From positions 5,704,001 to 5,768,000 of the forward strand of contig NW_027331831.1 in the NCBI RefSeq assembly GCF_033568475.1: a stretch of 64,000 bases of DNA. The letters are read 5' to 3'. How positions within the stretch are numbered: the stretch's first letter is position 1; every line of letters starts with the position of its first letter. The translations under genes and the position numbers were made by a program. The notes under the pieces were generated by a model. That model was not told the origin of the DNA. It saw only the letters and a program-made list of their open reading frames with translations, and searched no databases. This document shows positions 1 to 12,200 of the stretch, one piece after another. Source of the stretch: Henckelia pumila (lineage: Eukaryota > Streptophyta > Magnoliopsida > Lamiales > Gesneriaceae).

Positions 1-3000
1 TTTGGTATGCATTTGAAGAAAAATGCACGACGAAGATGGTGCAGCATGGTGCTATGTCTAGTCCACACAATAGTATGTTGATAAACATACTTTGTTAGCT
101 TCATAACATTAATGGTTCATTAGGTGCACTGTGATATTCTTGTCATGGCTTCTCTCTTTGTTAGGGGTTAAAAACAAAGTGGGCTCATTCAGTGGCTTAC
201 TGCTCCTTTCTTCTTTTTTGATTTCTCCCCACTATCCTCTTCTTCTTAAGAGGGGAGTGGAACTAAATATCTTTGTGTATTGTTGATGTAAACTGTATTT
301 TAGGCCAAGCACTCCTTATATTTGATACAATGGAAGTTGCTGAGAGAGTTTTGAAGGGATTGGAGGACAAGTGCTTGATGCTACAAAATCATAGGTTTGT
401 GAAAATTTTAATCAATTGTTAATGCAAATTTAACAATATTTTGCTGGTGGACTATGAATATTATAGTTAGGGATGTAAATGAGCCAAATCGCGCTCTTCG
501 AAGCTCGATTCGATAAAAAGTTTGTTTGGGCTAATTTAACGAGGCTTGTTAAGATAAACGAATCAAGCTCAAGCTCGTGAGTGAGTTCCTAAATGAAAAA
601 ATAATAGTTTTGATATTTGATTTACAAATGTAGAAAAATCTATGAAATTACTTATTAGAATAAATTTTAAATTTTAATAAAAAATTTATAATTTTTTGGG
701 GATAATTCTCAATTTAGTCTCTCGCTTTATGCCGCTTTTCCAATTTCATCTCTCGTTTTTCAGTTGTCTCAATTTGGTCCTCTATTTTTCTTACCTTTTT
801 CCACAATTGTTCATTTCATCCAATTTAACGTTAAAATAAACTGAATTAGTGCATGTAACTTATTTAGCCTGGGCAAGTGACTGTTGTGCCGATTTATTCT
901 CCCCAAAATTTATCTAAATCCTACCCTCCAACCTTCTGCATATGAAGAGATCACTTAAAAACAAGTGATTGTTGAGTTGGTCTAGTAAGTGTTGTCTATC
1001 TGTTATTAAATCTAGAAAAAAATTCTAACTTGTTAATATGGTGCTAGAAAGTTTCTTGGCTGCGGATTTCGGCTGGATTATTTTGATATTATGGAGTTGG
1101 ACGGATTCAGTAATTTGATTTTTAAACTCCGCTTCACTATGGGTTTTGTCCAAATTTTTTGAGGATTCACGTTAGCCGTGTGAGGTTATTGGAATTTGCT
1201 TGCGGATTAAATGAAAGTATTTAATCAAATTTGCAAAATACTATGAAATAGGTTTAATTTTTAAGTTATGTTGCTGTTATATTTTTAGTTTGTGTTTGTG
1301 TTTATAGTTGAAAATTCTAATTTTGAAATATTGTCAAATATAATTCACAGATATGGTTGTGTTTGTTAATGTAAATTAGGTTAAAATGGTGATCTGTTTG
1401 ATTTCAATTTTGTTATAGTTCTTTAATGTATTGTTTATTTTTTTCCTTGGAAATAATGTTCTTTAAAATTTATTTTCTAATCTAGGGAAAAACATATGTT
1501 GTGTTAGTTGGACGTGAAACTGGTATTTATGATAGTTGAGAACAAGCACACAATGAAATGAATAATCTAGTGGCACTTCAGACAAATCATATTGGAACAT
1601 AAATGAAAGCATTTAATCAAAATCACAAAATATTATGAAGTAGGTTTTATTTTTAAGTTTGTTACTGTTATATTCTGGTTTGTGTTTATAGTTGAAAATT
1701 CTAATTGTTGAATACTGTCAAATAAATTCGGATTTGGTTGTGTTTGTTAATGTCAATTAGGTTAAAATAGTGATCTGTTTGATTTCAATTTTATTATAGT
1801 TCTTTAATATTGTTGACTTTTTTCCTTGGAAATAATGTTCTTTAAAATTTATTTTCCAATATAGGGGAAAACATATGTTTTGTTTCTTAGATATAAACCT
1901 GTTTTGTTTGCTTAGCCCGATGCTACCTTTTTCTTAAACTGCTATATTCGATTGAGATATAAATTGGGGAACAATAGCGTGGAAAAATTAGAGAGTGCAG
2001 CATTTGGGAGGAAAGAAATCGATCAAAACATGATGGATTGGCTGAAGAAGTCAAAATAAAAGCCTTTAACCGGTTAAGAAGGTTGCATCATTCAATTCCG
2101 TTTATTTTGACGTCAAATTGAACGGAAGGATCAATTGCAGAAAACGTAAAAAAAAGGACCAAATTGAGTCAATTGAAAAATGAAGGGCGAAATCAAGAAT
2201 GAGCCATAAAATAAGGGACTAAATTGGGAATTATCCCAATCCACATAAAGTTAGTTTTTAATGATATTCAAATTTATAATTTTATATTTATTAAGCTCAT
2301 TTAGGTTTGATAAAAGCTCGAACAAGCATGTGAGCCATGAATATATTCGTTAAATAAAAATCGAGCTCAGTTCAAGTATAAACGAGTCGAGGTCAAAAGA
2401 TTAAAATTTCGGCTCGGCTCGATTCCATTCCTAACTATAGTATATCTTTAACAAACTTATATTGGTTTCAAGAGAGGTTAAGTATCCAATAAATATATTA
2501 TACTAATGTTTTTGTTTAGAGATTGAAAATTTTAGATTGGAAAATTGTTGGCCACACGAATTAATGTTTTTCTGCTATTTATTAAGGCATGTGTGTAAAT
2601 TTTTTATCAAGTATTCCTTTATTCACTAGCACCGTCTTTAGAGTAAAAGTTTTTCCAAGCCCGCAGAATGTGGCTGGGGCAACTTCTTTCTTTGATGTGA
2701 ACATATTGATTTACTTTATTATGTGGCTCTTGATACATTTTTCATGCTTGCCACAAGGCTAAAGTTTCTTTTTATTTGCAGGCCATTAGTTGGTTCCACT
2801 GTCAATGTGCTCCTTCCTGGATACCCTAGGAAACAGACAACATTTCTTGGCCACTTGTCCGTTGGCAAAGGTAGACACCATACGCAGAGGGATACGGTAC
2901 ATTCTCTTCTCTCTCTCTGAGAAAAAGAAGAAATGAGAAATTTTGTGTTGGACTCAGCTTCTTTCCTCTTAGTATGTCTAGACGAGTTTTGTTTTCTGTT

Positions 3001-3271
3001 TGCATTGTTCAGAAAGAAGCAGTGTCTACGTCTCATTATTCCCAGCCTAACACAATTGAATACGAGATGGCTATGGAGTGGTGGCTTCTACAGTCCAAAT
3101 CTAATATTTGGTACCAGAATCTTTTTGAGGTATCTTCACCTTGGGATGGCTGAACATGGCAAATATTTCTCCATTTGTTTTATTCAAATTCAAATTTTGA
3201 GCATCTTTCGGTTTTCCCAGCAACATAAAGTGCAGTTGGGGAAACTCGGGGCTAATCTCCAGGTGAAATGA
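1..3271 (+). CDS. ASI1: ASI1-like RRM protein, C-terminal part (5' truncated)
   Basis: Five exon pieces join in frame: 3-72 (continues left of the window), 304-394, 2782-2896, 3013-3129 and 3221-3271, all with GT-AG introns; the stop is TGA 3269-3271. The first two exons give the end of an RRM-like fold (QALLIFDTMEVAERVLKGL), followed by RPLVGSTVNVLLPG. A conserved tail follows (STSHYSQPNTIEYEMAMEW). From memory, this tail resembles plant ANTI-SILENCING 1 (BAH plus RRM), an RNA- and chromatin-binding protein that supports full-length transcription of genes with heterochromatic introns. The BAH domain would lie outside the window. Intron 395-2781 is about 2.4 kb and filled by transposons. Phases agree at every junction, so the exon model is solid; the family name is less certain. 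Confidence 0.65.
698..2237. mobile_element. MULE-like element nested in the hAT remnant
   Basis: Long terminal inverted repeats of about 145 bp (698-846 and 2093-2237) begin GGGATAATTC at both ends and continue with C/T-rich blocks of the 'CAATTTAGTC' kind typical of plant Mutator-like elements. No transposase is visible. No clear 9-bp target duplication was seen. The interior carries a direct duplication of roughly 290 bp. Confidence 0.6.
1209..1886. repeat. Direct duplication, two diverged ~290-bp copies
   Basis: Copy 1 is about 1209-1503 and copy 2 about 1600-1886. They share long blocks, for example TGTTTGTTAATGT, AGGTTAAAAT and CCTTGGAAATAATGTTC, with about 10-15% divergence and small indels. 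The copies are separated by about 96 bp. Confidence 0.7.
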
Positions 3272-3960
3272 TATCAAATGTAAGTATTCACCAATCAAGA
3301 TCTTGGTCTGTAAACTGTCAAAATTGTTATTGGTTTTAACATTAGATCCTTTTTCCGTTTTTACCTTTTTGATTCCTTTTATTTTGCTTTGAAGTCGTTC
3401 CAATTTTTCCTTTTTAGTTCTATTTTATTTCCCTTTGAAATGTAAAATAAATTAATATGCATATGACAACCTAACTCAGAAATTATTGTTCTCTATGTCA
3501 TCATAACCAGTTAACCATAGGCCAGTTTCTTCCATTGTGCGTTGGTGTTTTGCCAAATGATGATTTTGTGCTACACTGATGCAGGAAGGTTTTCTACACT
3601 TGTCTCATCCGTGACATTGTTTTATAGTCTTAATTTAATTGCTGAAAACAAAGTTTGAACCCTTTGAGCAAGACTGATCAAACATGGATGTGTATCAGAT
3701 AAAGTGATGTTTTGGTTATTTCAACAGTTTTTTTAACCCAAGGCTACGCCATATTTGACAGGTTGACGACAGCTAGTGGCCAGCCTCCTCCAGGAAGCAG
3801 GCATATTTGGCTCTGGATCTGTATTTATTATTTAGATCGAATGAAATATTGAATCTTTTATTTTTTGGTGGTTTTGGGATTCGTTAAGTATTGTTGTCTT
3901 GTTTTTTTTTGCTGTGAGACATGATGTACATATAGTTGGATTTGTTTGTTTGTTTTCCTG
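3272..3960. other. 3' flank of the ASI1-like gene
   Basis: AT-rich DNA with no supportable coding region. It probably contains the 3' UTR of the ASI1-like gene, but no polyadenylation site can be chosen with confidence. Confidence 0.4.
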
Positions 3961-3968
3961 GTTTAAGC

Positions 3969-4501
3969 TAGAGGTGCTTTGGTTCGGTATACCGCATACC
4001 GTATCGAAAATTTCGGTCTCGAAATTTCCAATAACTCGGTATACCGAATTTTGTTATTACATAAATCCATACCGATATTGTACCGAATATCGAAATTCGG
4101 TATGATATCGTGTATACCAATATTTTTAAACTATTTTTTTAAAAAAATATTGGTATACGCGGTATCGTACCGATACCGTGTATATCGATTTTTTTCGGTA
4201 TACCGAAATACCAAAAATTTGAAAATCTTATATCGATTTCGATACCGAAATTTTACCTTACCGAAATTTTTGGTATATACGTTTTTTTTTTGGTATGGTA
4301 AAGATGGTACGACGGTATTTCAGTATTTTTCAAATCGTGTCTTCGCTGTCTTCTTGACTCTTGTTCAAATGCTTTAGCGTTTGAGGATTATGTTTCAAGT
4401 AGTTGGCTTCCAACAATGATACCGAAAATTTCGATATATACGGTTTTTTTCGGTACAATAAAAGCGGTATGACGGCATTTCGGTATTTTTCGTCAACCCT
4501 A
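3969..4501. mobile_element. hAT-type MITE rich in CGGTATACCG palindromes
   Basis: Flanked by 8-bp near-duplicates, GTTTAAGC (3961-3968) and GTTTAAAC (4502-4509). The ends TAGAGGTG and CAACCCTA are weakly inverted. The interior is dominated by imperfect palindromes built on CGGTATACCG and GAAATTTCGGTA. No coding capacity. Bases 4331-4422 match flanking DNA at 4533-4625, so the element or its flank was duplicated after insertion. Confidence 0.6.
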
Positions 4502-4700
4502 GTTTAAACGGGTGTACCCTAGTTTCATCTGCAAATCGTGCCTTCGCTGTCTTCTTGACTCTTGTTCAAATGCTTTAAAGTTTGAGGATTGTGCTTCAAG
4601 TAGTTGGCTTCCAACAATGATAACAATGTTAGTATACCCATAAGGATTATGTTTCAAGTAGTTGGCTTCCAATAATGATAACAAAGTTAGTATACCCAAA
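4330..4700. repeat. Three related segments from local duplication
   Basis: The block starting CTTCGCTGTCTTCTTGACTC occurs at about 4342 (inside the MITE) and at about 4545 (outside). Its second half, GTAGTTGGCTTCCAA with following bases, appears a third time at about 4660. The second and third copies lie in the decayed copia integrase region. Confidence 0.65.
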
Positions 4701-5496
4701 AAGTATCTCGCTCTTTTTAGGAATATAATCGATGCTTGTCAAACATCATAATGAATCAAAACAACAAATTAAATCAAATCCAATATGCATTTGTTTTGGG
4801 TAGTGGATGTGTCAAACTTTAATCTGTGTTATTTACTTACTGATGATACAATGATCACAAATGGGTATAATTACTTTTGTAAGATCCGATAAAAGTTTAT
4901 ATTATGAGAGAATCTTTAACTCTTGTTCTGACATATGTATGAACTTTATATGCCATAAAAATTTTAATTCTTCTCCTGAACTAATTAGTGGAACAACTGG
5001 TTCTGTCTCTATGTGTGTTTTTCTCAAAATATATACAGATTGCAACAATTTTTTCCGTCTTCATAACTAAAAGCACTCTTACAATATACATGATCTCGTA
5101 TTCGACACGTGTTTTGCATCCGATATCATCTAGTTTTCCCAAGAACAAGAATTTTTTGTTAGTCCTTAAACATGTCATATCTTTCGTATGATGTGAACAT
5201 TGTCATCAAAAATTTTATTTTGATGGTACTGACTACATCGATTTTCAAGACATGATCGTTTTTTTATGTATATAGATCCTCCCGAGATTGGTTCATACTA
5301 ATTAATCAATTTTCTCCAAGATGTCATGTGCCTTGTTGTTCCTGAAACCATAAACCATTTGAGAAAATTTTTGTCCGCTCATCGCAGATATTGCCGCTTT
5401 GCTGAATATTATTTTACCACCGCCTGAAGTACTGACGACATTTTCTTGGGAACACTTCTGGATACTCTTCGTACACTCTCTCTTGAAGTGTCTTTT
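4502..5496 (-). pseudogene. Copia fossil 1, downstream half (gag end to integrase)
   Basis: Read on the minus strand, this is a decayed Ty1/copia polyprotein. FLFLGKLDDIGCKTRVEYE (near 5140-5090) matches the 'NLISLGKLDDLG' type of gag-pre-integrase segment, followed by LVMKTEKIVA and a decayed HHCC zinc-finger stretch (LCDHCIISK near 4850). Several stops and frameshifts interrupt it. Its upstream part continues at 22625-23451 beyond gypsy A; the CCHC zinc knuckle of gag spans that junction. A non-functional relic. Confidence 0.7.
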
Positions 5497-5618
5497 TGTA
5501 GTAACCCAGATTTCATTTTAAGATAATAATATGATAAACATGATTAAGGGTTGGTAATTAATCAATTTCGGAGTGTTATTGGACTTCGGAAGAAAATATG
5601 GGCTTTTGACTTTAGGCC

Positions 5619-5922
5619 GGATCGGAAGCTCCGAACCCAGATCAGAAGCTCCGATCCCAGTCACTTCGAAACCTCATCGAAAGCACAGAGATCGGAAGCT
5701 CCGATCCTGGAACGGACGTTCCGATCTCCGGCTGCCAGCTTTGCCCGATGACTCAGCCACGAGTTTTGACAAGTGTTGAACGTAGAGCAGATCGGAAGCT
5801 CCGATCGCCCGATCGGAAGTTTCGATCCCGACGTGTCACACATGCACGCAGTGAGCTGGATCGGAAGCTCCGATCCTGAAATCGGAAGTTCCGATCCTGG
5901 CCGGGAATTTTGCCTATAAATA
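5619..5922 (+). promoter_or_regulatory. Palindrome array plus TATA box in gypsy A U3
   Basis: Eight imperfect 15-17-bp palindromes of the form GATCGGAAGCTCCGATC begin near 5619, 5641, 5690, 5711, 5790, 5811, 5859 and 5880. TATAAATA follows at 5915-5922, placing the array in the core promoter position. The same array is present in the 3' LTR (about 21279-21557, TATA 21575-21582) with point changes. A role as binding sites is inference. Confidence 0.6.
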
Positions 5923-6942
5923 GGGCTTCGCAGATTCATTTTCAATTACGAATTCCCGAGTTTCTTTCTTCAGTAATATAGTGTGAGATATACACTTGAG
6001 GGCTCTATCGGTTATAATAGAGGTTTTGGAATAACCAAGTTGTGGTTATAGTCATCCAGGACTAGCATCTCCAAAGGGCTATCTACGGACGAAGGTATGG
6101 TCCGAGAATCTATTTAAGTTTTGGGAGTACTTATTAGCTTAGTTAAGGCTTATAGAATTTATGTAGTGATACAGTGAACTTTTGAATATAGGCTTGGAAC
6201 TTAGGATCCTACTTTACTTGAACTAGCCTAGAGGTACGTACACATTGACTGAGATTGCCAGCGAGTATACATGTTTATATGTTGCATTTATTTGGCATTA
6301 TTATATGTCATGATGTATGATTTACCGTTTTCTATACTTATATGTCATGTGCATATACACGTTGAGCCTATACCTTGTTATACCTGATTATAGAGCCGCT
6401 CAACTCTATACTCGATAGTCTGTCACTGAGAGTACCGCGACGGCGGAGGCATTTATGTCTGTCTACTCTGGTGTACTAGACAAGTGTGGTTGCACCCAGA
6501 GGTTGATCCGTGTGGTGGCAGCACTCATGTGGCGCCGGTTCTGAGCATGATTTTTCAGATGACCATGTACCAGTCATCATGTTGCATGCATTATATACAT
6601 ATATTTACTCATGTCTATGTACTGGGCGTTAGTGCTCACGTTCTAGTTGTTATCTTGGACACCCTATTCCATGGGGCAGGTCGCAGGATGGACGGAGCTG
6701 GTAGTTCAAGGCAGGACTAGGGAGCAGGAGCCTTGAGGATTTTATTATACAACAGGATTCGATATAGCTGTATAATGTTTACTGTTTAAGGTTTCGATTT
6801 GGTTGTATCACTACAGATTTAAGCCTGGATTATGTTACTAAGCTGATATGTAAATTATGATTTTGTTTCCGGATGTTTTACTCTGTTAAGTTATTTTTCT
6901 GTATTAAGTTTAATGCATGCTATTAGTTGCCAGTTAGTAGGT

Positions 6943-6947
6943 GATAC
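6943..6947. repeat. Target-site duplication of gypsy B (left)
   Basis: GATAC here is repeated at 16452-16456 on the other side of gypsy B. Five bases is the usual Ty3/gypsy duplication length. Confidence 0.95.
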
Positions 6948-9129
6948 TGTGATGACCCGAGTTCTAATCTCTCATTAATCTCATTAATCATTATTAAACC
7001 ATGTTAGACAATAATCAAAGTCTAAACAAGAGAATAAAAAAAAAAAATTTAAATAAGTTGCACTGCGCACGCGCGGGCATCACCCCTCGCGCGCGCGCCG
7101 GCCAATGGGACCGAGGTCCCCTGGCTTGGCTCGCGCGCGCGCGAGCAGGAGCTCGCCCGTGCGCCAGCCAAACCAACAGAAAAAAAAATAATGGCTCAGC
7201 TGCTGTCAAAAACGAGATCATGCCTATGATTGATTCAAGATCATGTCCTACCAAAGTCTAGACATGATGAAATCAAGCATAAAAACTACCATGCATTCTA
7301 ACATGCTTTTAATGCTAGTAATAAACCATTCCAAGGCTTTACAACATAATCATCATTCTCATAACATGTAATAACATTGTCATATATCCAGATCAAGACA
7401 CCTTATGTTGATTCAAGGATTTACAACATATTTCCAACCCTATAAACATCAACAAAACCACAACTCAATCATCTACAAGTCTTGGTACAAGTATCCTTAA
7501 ACATGATCATGATTAAGACTCATTAAACTTCATGACATCACACATAACTCCTAACTCGGATCCTCACGCTATATCGATTTCATCCCTTGTTCTTTAAGTC
7601 CGCCTTTGCCCGGTTCCACTTCCTCCTATTGCAATGACACATACAACAAAACAATAGCCGGATAACTCCGGTGAAAAATAGATTTCCCAGTAAAAGCAAC
7701 TAAACATGCATAATCAATATCACAATCATGATATAGAAATAAATACAATGCATGCTTTCAAAACAAGGTTCTTTTCATCATTCATCAACTGGGATCCCGA
7801 GAAGAAGATATCATAGCTAATCCACCGACACACCCTATCGAGGTGGGGCTACTATCTTGCTCCTCTAGACTTTGAAGCCATTATATATGCAGCTCAGACG
7901 CTAGGCTCAAACAACCACCCAGGCCATACATATACAATCCCTCAAATCGTCTATTCGAACGTGTCCGTTCATTTCAAACTCAAGGGAATAAGTCATCAAG
8001 ATGAATGCAACATGTAACATAATCAGGGCATTCATTATATCAAGAACTTATTCAAGTAATCAAAAGAAAGCACATAAGAGCACTTAAACAAACAAGTATG
8101 TGAATTGAGGGAACTCGATACAAACCATCTCGAGTTGTAATCCCAATCAAATTGTAGTCCACTTTTACCTTTCAAATGTAATGTCTAGGAGGTCTTCAAA
8201 CTTGTCAAAAGCTGTACAATATCAAACACCAAGCACAACTCAAAATCTGCTCAAGATCAACCCCAAACTTCAACAAGAATTCCAAAGGAAACTCTACCAA
8301 CCTTGTTCTATCGTCTATCGGTTTCGAAGTCTAGATTACTCAATTGCAATGTCCTGTTAAAGCACTGAAACAACAATATAACAAGCAAAGAATCATCAGC
8401 TAAGAGCTCATCAACTTCTAAGATCAAGAACGATAGCAAATCACTCCAATTCAAAAGTTCGACGGCATATCGGTATAAACTCGGCGATTCCGAACATATC
8501 AATAACATGTATTAGCTGAATACCATTCCAAACCAACATAATCCTCCATATATCAGCAAGTATATCAATATAATCATAGCTGGAATTAATAAGAACATGC
8601 TATACAAATCAATCTTCAACCAACTTCAAGATTCAACAAGATACAAGCTCATTAATCACAAGTTCATATCAATATCTGATATCTGCCATTTTCGAATTCT
8701 CCAACCTTGATGAACAAAGAAGAAACTTACATCAAATCTAAGGTCTCGTTGTGAGGATTCCAGAACATCTTTCGGAATCGAATTCGGATAATCGAGTCAA
8801 AAGATATGGCAATCGCAAGATAAAGAAATGAATTGAAAAGATCTTTTCTTTTGCCTCTCGGTTCTTGCTTCTCTTTTTGTCTGAATAAATCTGATGAAAT
8901 GTGTTGATTGACACGTGCATGCTGATAAGTTAAGCATGAAATCTGATAAGTGTAGTCATATCGCACTTTGGCCCCTCAAGACCTCAATAATTGCAATTCA
9001 GTCCTCAATTTCTTATTTCATTCAATTTCAATCCTAGATAATTTAAGAATATTAGAATTTAAATAAAAACTCAAAATATTTCCAAATTAAATATACTCGG
9101 ATTAAAAGTAAATAATTCCGGGCGTTACA
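6948..9129 (-). repeat. Gypsy B 3' LTR (left copy)
   Basis: Plus-strand ends are TGTGATGACCCG and GGGCGTTACA. It contains a CpG-rich block at about 7063-7165, unlike the AT-rich remainder. Confidence 0.95.
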
Positions 9130-9130
9130 A

Positions 9131-9143
9131 TTCTCCCCTACTA
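9131..9143 (-). other. Gypsy B polypurine tract
   Basis: The minus strand reads TAGTAGGGGAGAA immediately before the 3' LTR, the expected place for the plus-strand priming tract. Confidence 0.75.
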
Positions 9144-9229
9144 AGACTCGATTTCGTCCTCGAAATCTTAGTAACATCAATAGATCATATAATAGATATC
9201 AGATAACAGAAAACTAAAGGAGACTCACA

Positions 9230-12200
9230 TCATTGAAACATCTCTGGAAATCGTTGCCTCATATCTGATTCTGTCTCCCAAGTTGCTTCTTCAATACCAT
9301 GACGACTCCACTGAACTTTCACAAGCGGAATAGTCTTCGTACGAAGTTGCTTCTCTTTACGATCCAGAATCTGAATCGGTTTTTCGAAATAACTCAAAGT
9401 CTCGTCGAGTTCAGCTTCATCAGATTGAAGTACATGAGATTCATCAGCAAGATACTTTCGAAGCATTGATACATGAAAGACATCATGTATTCCAGATAAC
9501 GCCGGAGGAAGAGCTAATCGATAGGCAAGATTGCCTATTTTCTCTAGAATTTCATAAGGACCAATGTAGCGTGGAGACAACTTCCCTCGCTTGCCAAATC
9601 TGACTGTACCTCTGAAAGGAGAAATCTTCAGGAATACTCGATCCCCCTGTTCAAAAGACAAAGGTCGACGTCGAATGTTAGCATATTTCGCTTGTCTATC
9701 TTGAGCTGTCTTCATTCTTGTCTGAATAAGCTTCACTTGATCAGTCAGATCACGTATCATATCAGGGCCAGTGTCAGGTACTTCTGAAATATCATCCCAG
9801 TACAAAGGAGATCGACATTTTCTTCCGTATAAAGCTTCAAAAGGAGCCATTCCAATACTCGATTGATAGCTGTTGTTGTACGAGAATTCACAAAGAGGTA
9901 ATGAATCTTGCCAACTCGTGCCAAAATCAAGCACTACAGCTCTCAACATGTCCTCCAATGTCTGAATGGTACGCTCAGACTGTCCGTCTGTTTGTGGATG
10001 ATAAGCTGTGCTCAAACGAAGCTGAGTACCCAAAGCACTCTGTAAGCTATGCCAGAAGTGAGATGTAAATCGAGGATCACGATCTGATACAATAGACTTC
10101 GGCACACCATGTAATTTGACAACTTCACGGACATAAATCTCTGCCATCTGATCATGTCTGTACGTCATACGATAAGGTATAAAACACGCAGACTTCGTCA
10201 ATCTATCGATAATCACCCAGATAGCATCATAACCTCTAGAAGATCGAGGTAATCTCGTCACGAAATCCATGGAAATATGATCCCATTTCCATTCTGGCAC
10301 GGATAAACTCTTAAGTAAACCAAGCGGTTTCTTCCTTTCAGCCTTCACCTGTTGGCAGTTCAAACATCGAGACACAAACTCAGTGATATCAGACTTCATT
10401 GGCTTCCACCAGTATCGAGTCTTCAGATCATTATACATCTTCCTACCTCCAGGATGAATACTATAACGACTACAATGCGCCTCTGTCAGTAGTTGTTGTC
10501 GCACATCAGAAATATCAGGCACTACAAGGCGATTGTGAACATAAAGAAGATCATCTCGAACCCGGTATTCAGATACATGCCCTGATCTGACTTTCTCAAT
10601 TGAATTCTGTATATTCTGATCAAGTTTCTGAGCATCTCGAATTCTTACCAATAAAGCTGGTTCAGCTTGCATTTGATAGAGTCGAAGAGGTTGATAATTC
10701 GTATCAAATATTAACCCAGACAGACAACAGTCTTCAATCAAATTTGATACACCCATCGTCGATAAGGACAAAGAACATACCTTTCGACTGAGTGCATCTG
10801 CTGCCGCATTCGATTTTCCTGGATAGTACTTAATCTCACAATCAAAGTCTTTAAGCAAATCAAGCCACCTCCGCTGTCTCATATTCAATTCTGACTGTGA
10901 AAATAGATACTTCAGACTCTTGTGATCAGAATAAATCTCAAACTGCTCCCCGTACAGATAATGTCGCCAAATCTTCAAAGCAAATACAATGGCGGCCAAT
11001 TCAAGATCATGAATCGGATATCTGGTTTCGTGAGGCTTCAACTGTCTCGAGGCATAAGCAATCACATGTCCTCGCTGCATCAAAACACACCCTAATCCTT
11101 GATGAGATGCATCACAGTAAACAGTGAAACCACCAGTACCTGAAGGAATCGTCAAGACTGGTGCACTGGTCAGTCGCTTCTTCAATTCAAGAAAACTTGA
11201 TTCACAAGCTTCAGACCAGATAAAAAGAGCATTTTTCTGAGTCAACTGAGTAATCGGCTTCGCAATACTGGAAAAATCCTTGATAAATCGACGATAATAC
11301 CCAGCCAATCCCATAAAACTCCGGATCTCAGGAACAGATGTCGGTCTAGCCCAATTGATCACTGCTTCGACTTTACTTGGATCCACAGAAATACCATTTC
11401 CAGATATAATATGTCCAAGAAAGACAACCTGTTTCAGCCAAAACTCACATTTCGAAAGTTTAGCATACAATTTCTCGGCTCGTAAGGTTTTCAAAACTGT
11501 TCTCAGATGTTCAGCATGATCAATCAGATTCTTGGAATAGATCAGAATATCATCAATAAATATAATCACGAAATCATCGAGATACTTCTGAAACACACGG
11601 TTCATCAAAGCCATGAATACAGCTGGAGCATTCGTCAAACCAAACGGCATAACTATAAACTCATAATGGCCATACCTGGTTCTGAACGCAGTCTTAGGAA
11701 TATCAGAATCCCTAACTCTCAGCTGATGGTATCCAGATCTCAGATCGATCTTGGAATACACAGAAGAACCCTGCAACTGATCAAACAAATCATCAATACG
11801 AGGCAAAGGGTATTTGTTCTTTACCGTAGCCTTGTTCAGTTGCCGGTAATTAATACACAATCTCATTGAACCGTCTTTCTTTCTAACAAACAGTACTGGA
11901 GCTCCCCAAGGAGAAACACTGGGTCGAATGTATCCCTTGGCCAGTAAATCTTCTAACTGTTCCTTCAATTCTTTCAGTTCAACTGGTGCCATTCGATAAG
12001 GTGCTTTCGAAATCGGTGCAGTTCCAGGCATCAGTTCAATGTTGAAGTCAATCTCACGATACGGAGGTAATCCTGGAATCTCATCCGGAAAGACGTCCGC
12101 AAATTCACTAACCACTGGCAAATCAGCCAGGTTCAGGCTAGGTTTCAACAAATCCACTGCATAAACAAGAAATCCCTCCACTCCTTTCTGCAAAAGTCGG

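Larger units (their letters stand above)
468..2433. mobile_element. hAT-type DNA transposon remnant inside intron
   Basis: The ends are inverted: TAGGGATGTAAATGAGCC at the left, and the complement of TAGGAATGGAATCGAGCC at the right. They are flanked by 8-bp near-duplicates, ATTATAGT (460-467) and ACTATAGT (2434-2441). An 8-bp duplication and TAGGGATG-type ends fit hAT elements. No transposase reading frame is visible. Most of the interior is occupied by a MULE-like insertion. Confidence 0.6.
5497..6947 (+). repeat. Gypsy A 5' LTR, main part
   Basis: Starts TGTAGTAACCCAG. A run of eight palindromic GATCGGAAGCTCCGATC-type sites (5619-5897) lies directly before a TATA box (5915-5922). The last 17 bases of this LTR sit at 16457-16473, displaced by gypsy B. 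Confidence 0.92.

Noticed and set aside
2719-3036. Minus-strand open frame over the ASI1-like exons
   Set aside because: Antisense to exons whose phases and splice sites fit the + strand gene.
5619-5897. GATCGGAAG words resembling the start of the Illumina adapter
   Set aside because: The sites continue as CTCCGATC, not as adapter sequence, vary in a natural way and recur in both LTRs.
5619-5897. Regularly spaced repeats as a CRISPR array
   Set aside because: This is a plant nuclear LTR; the repeats are short palindromes with irregular spacing, and there are no cas genes.
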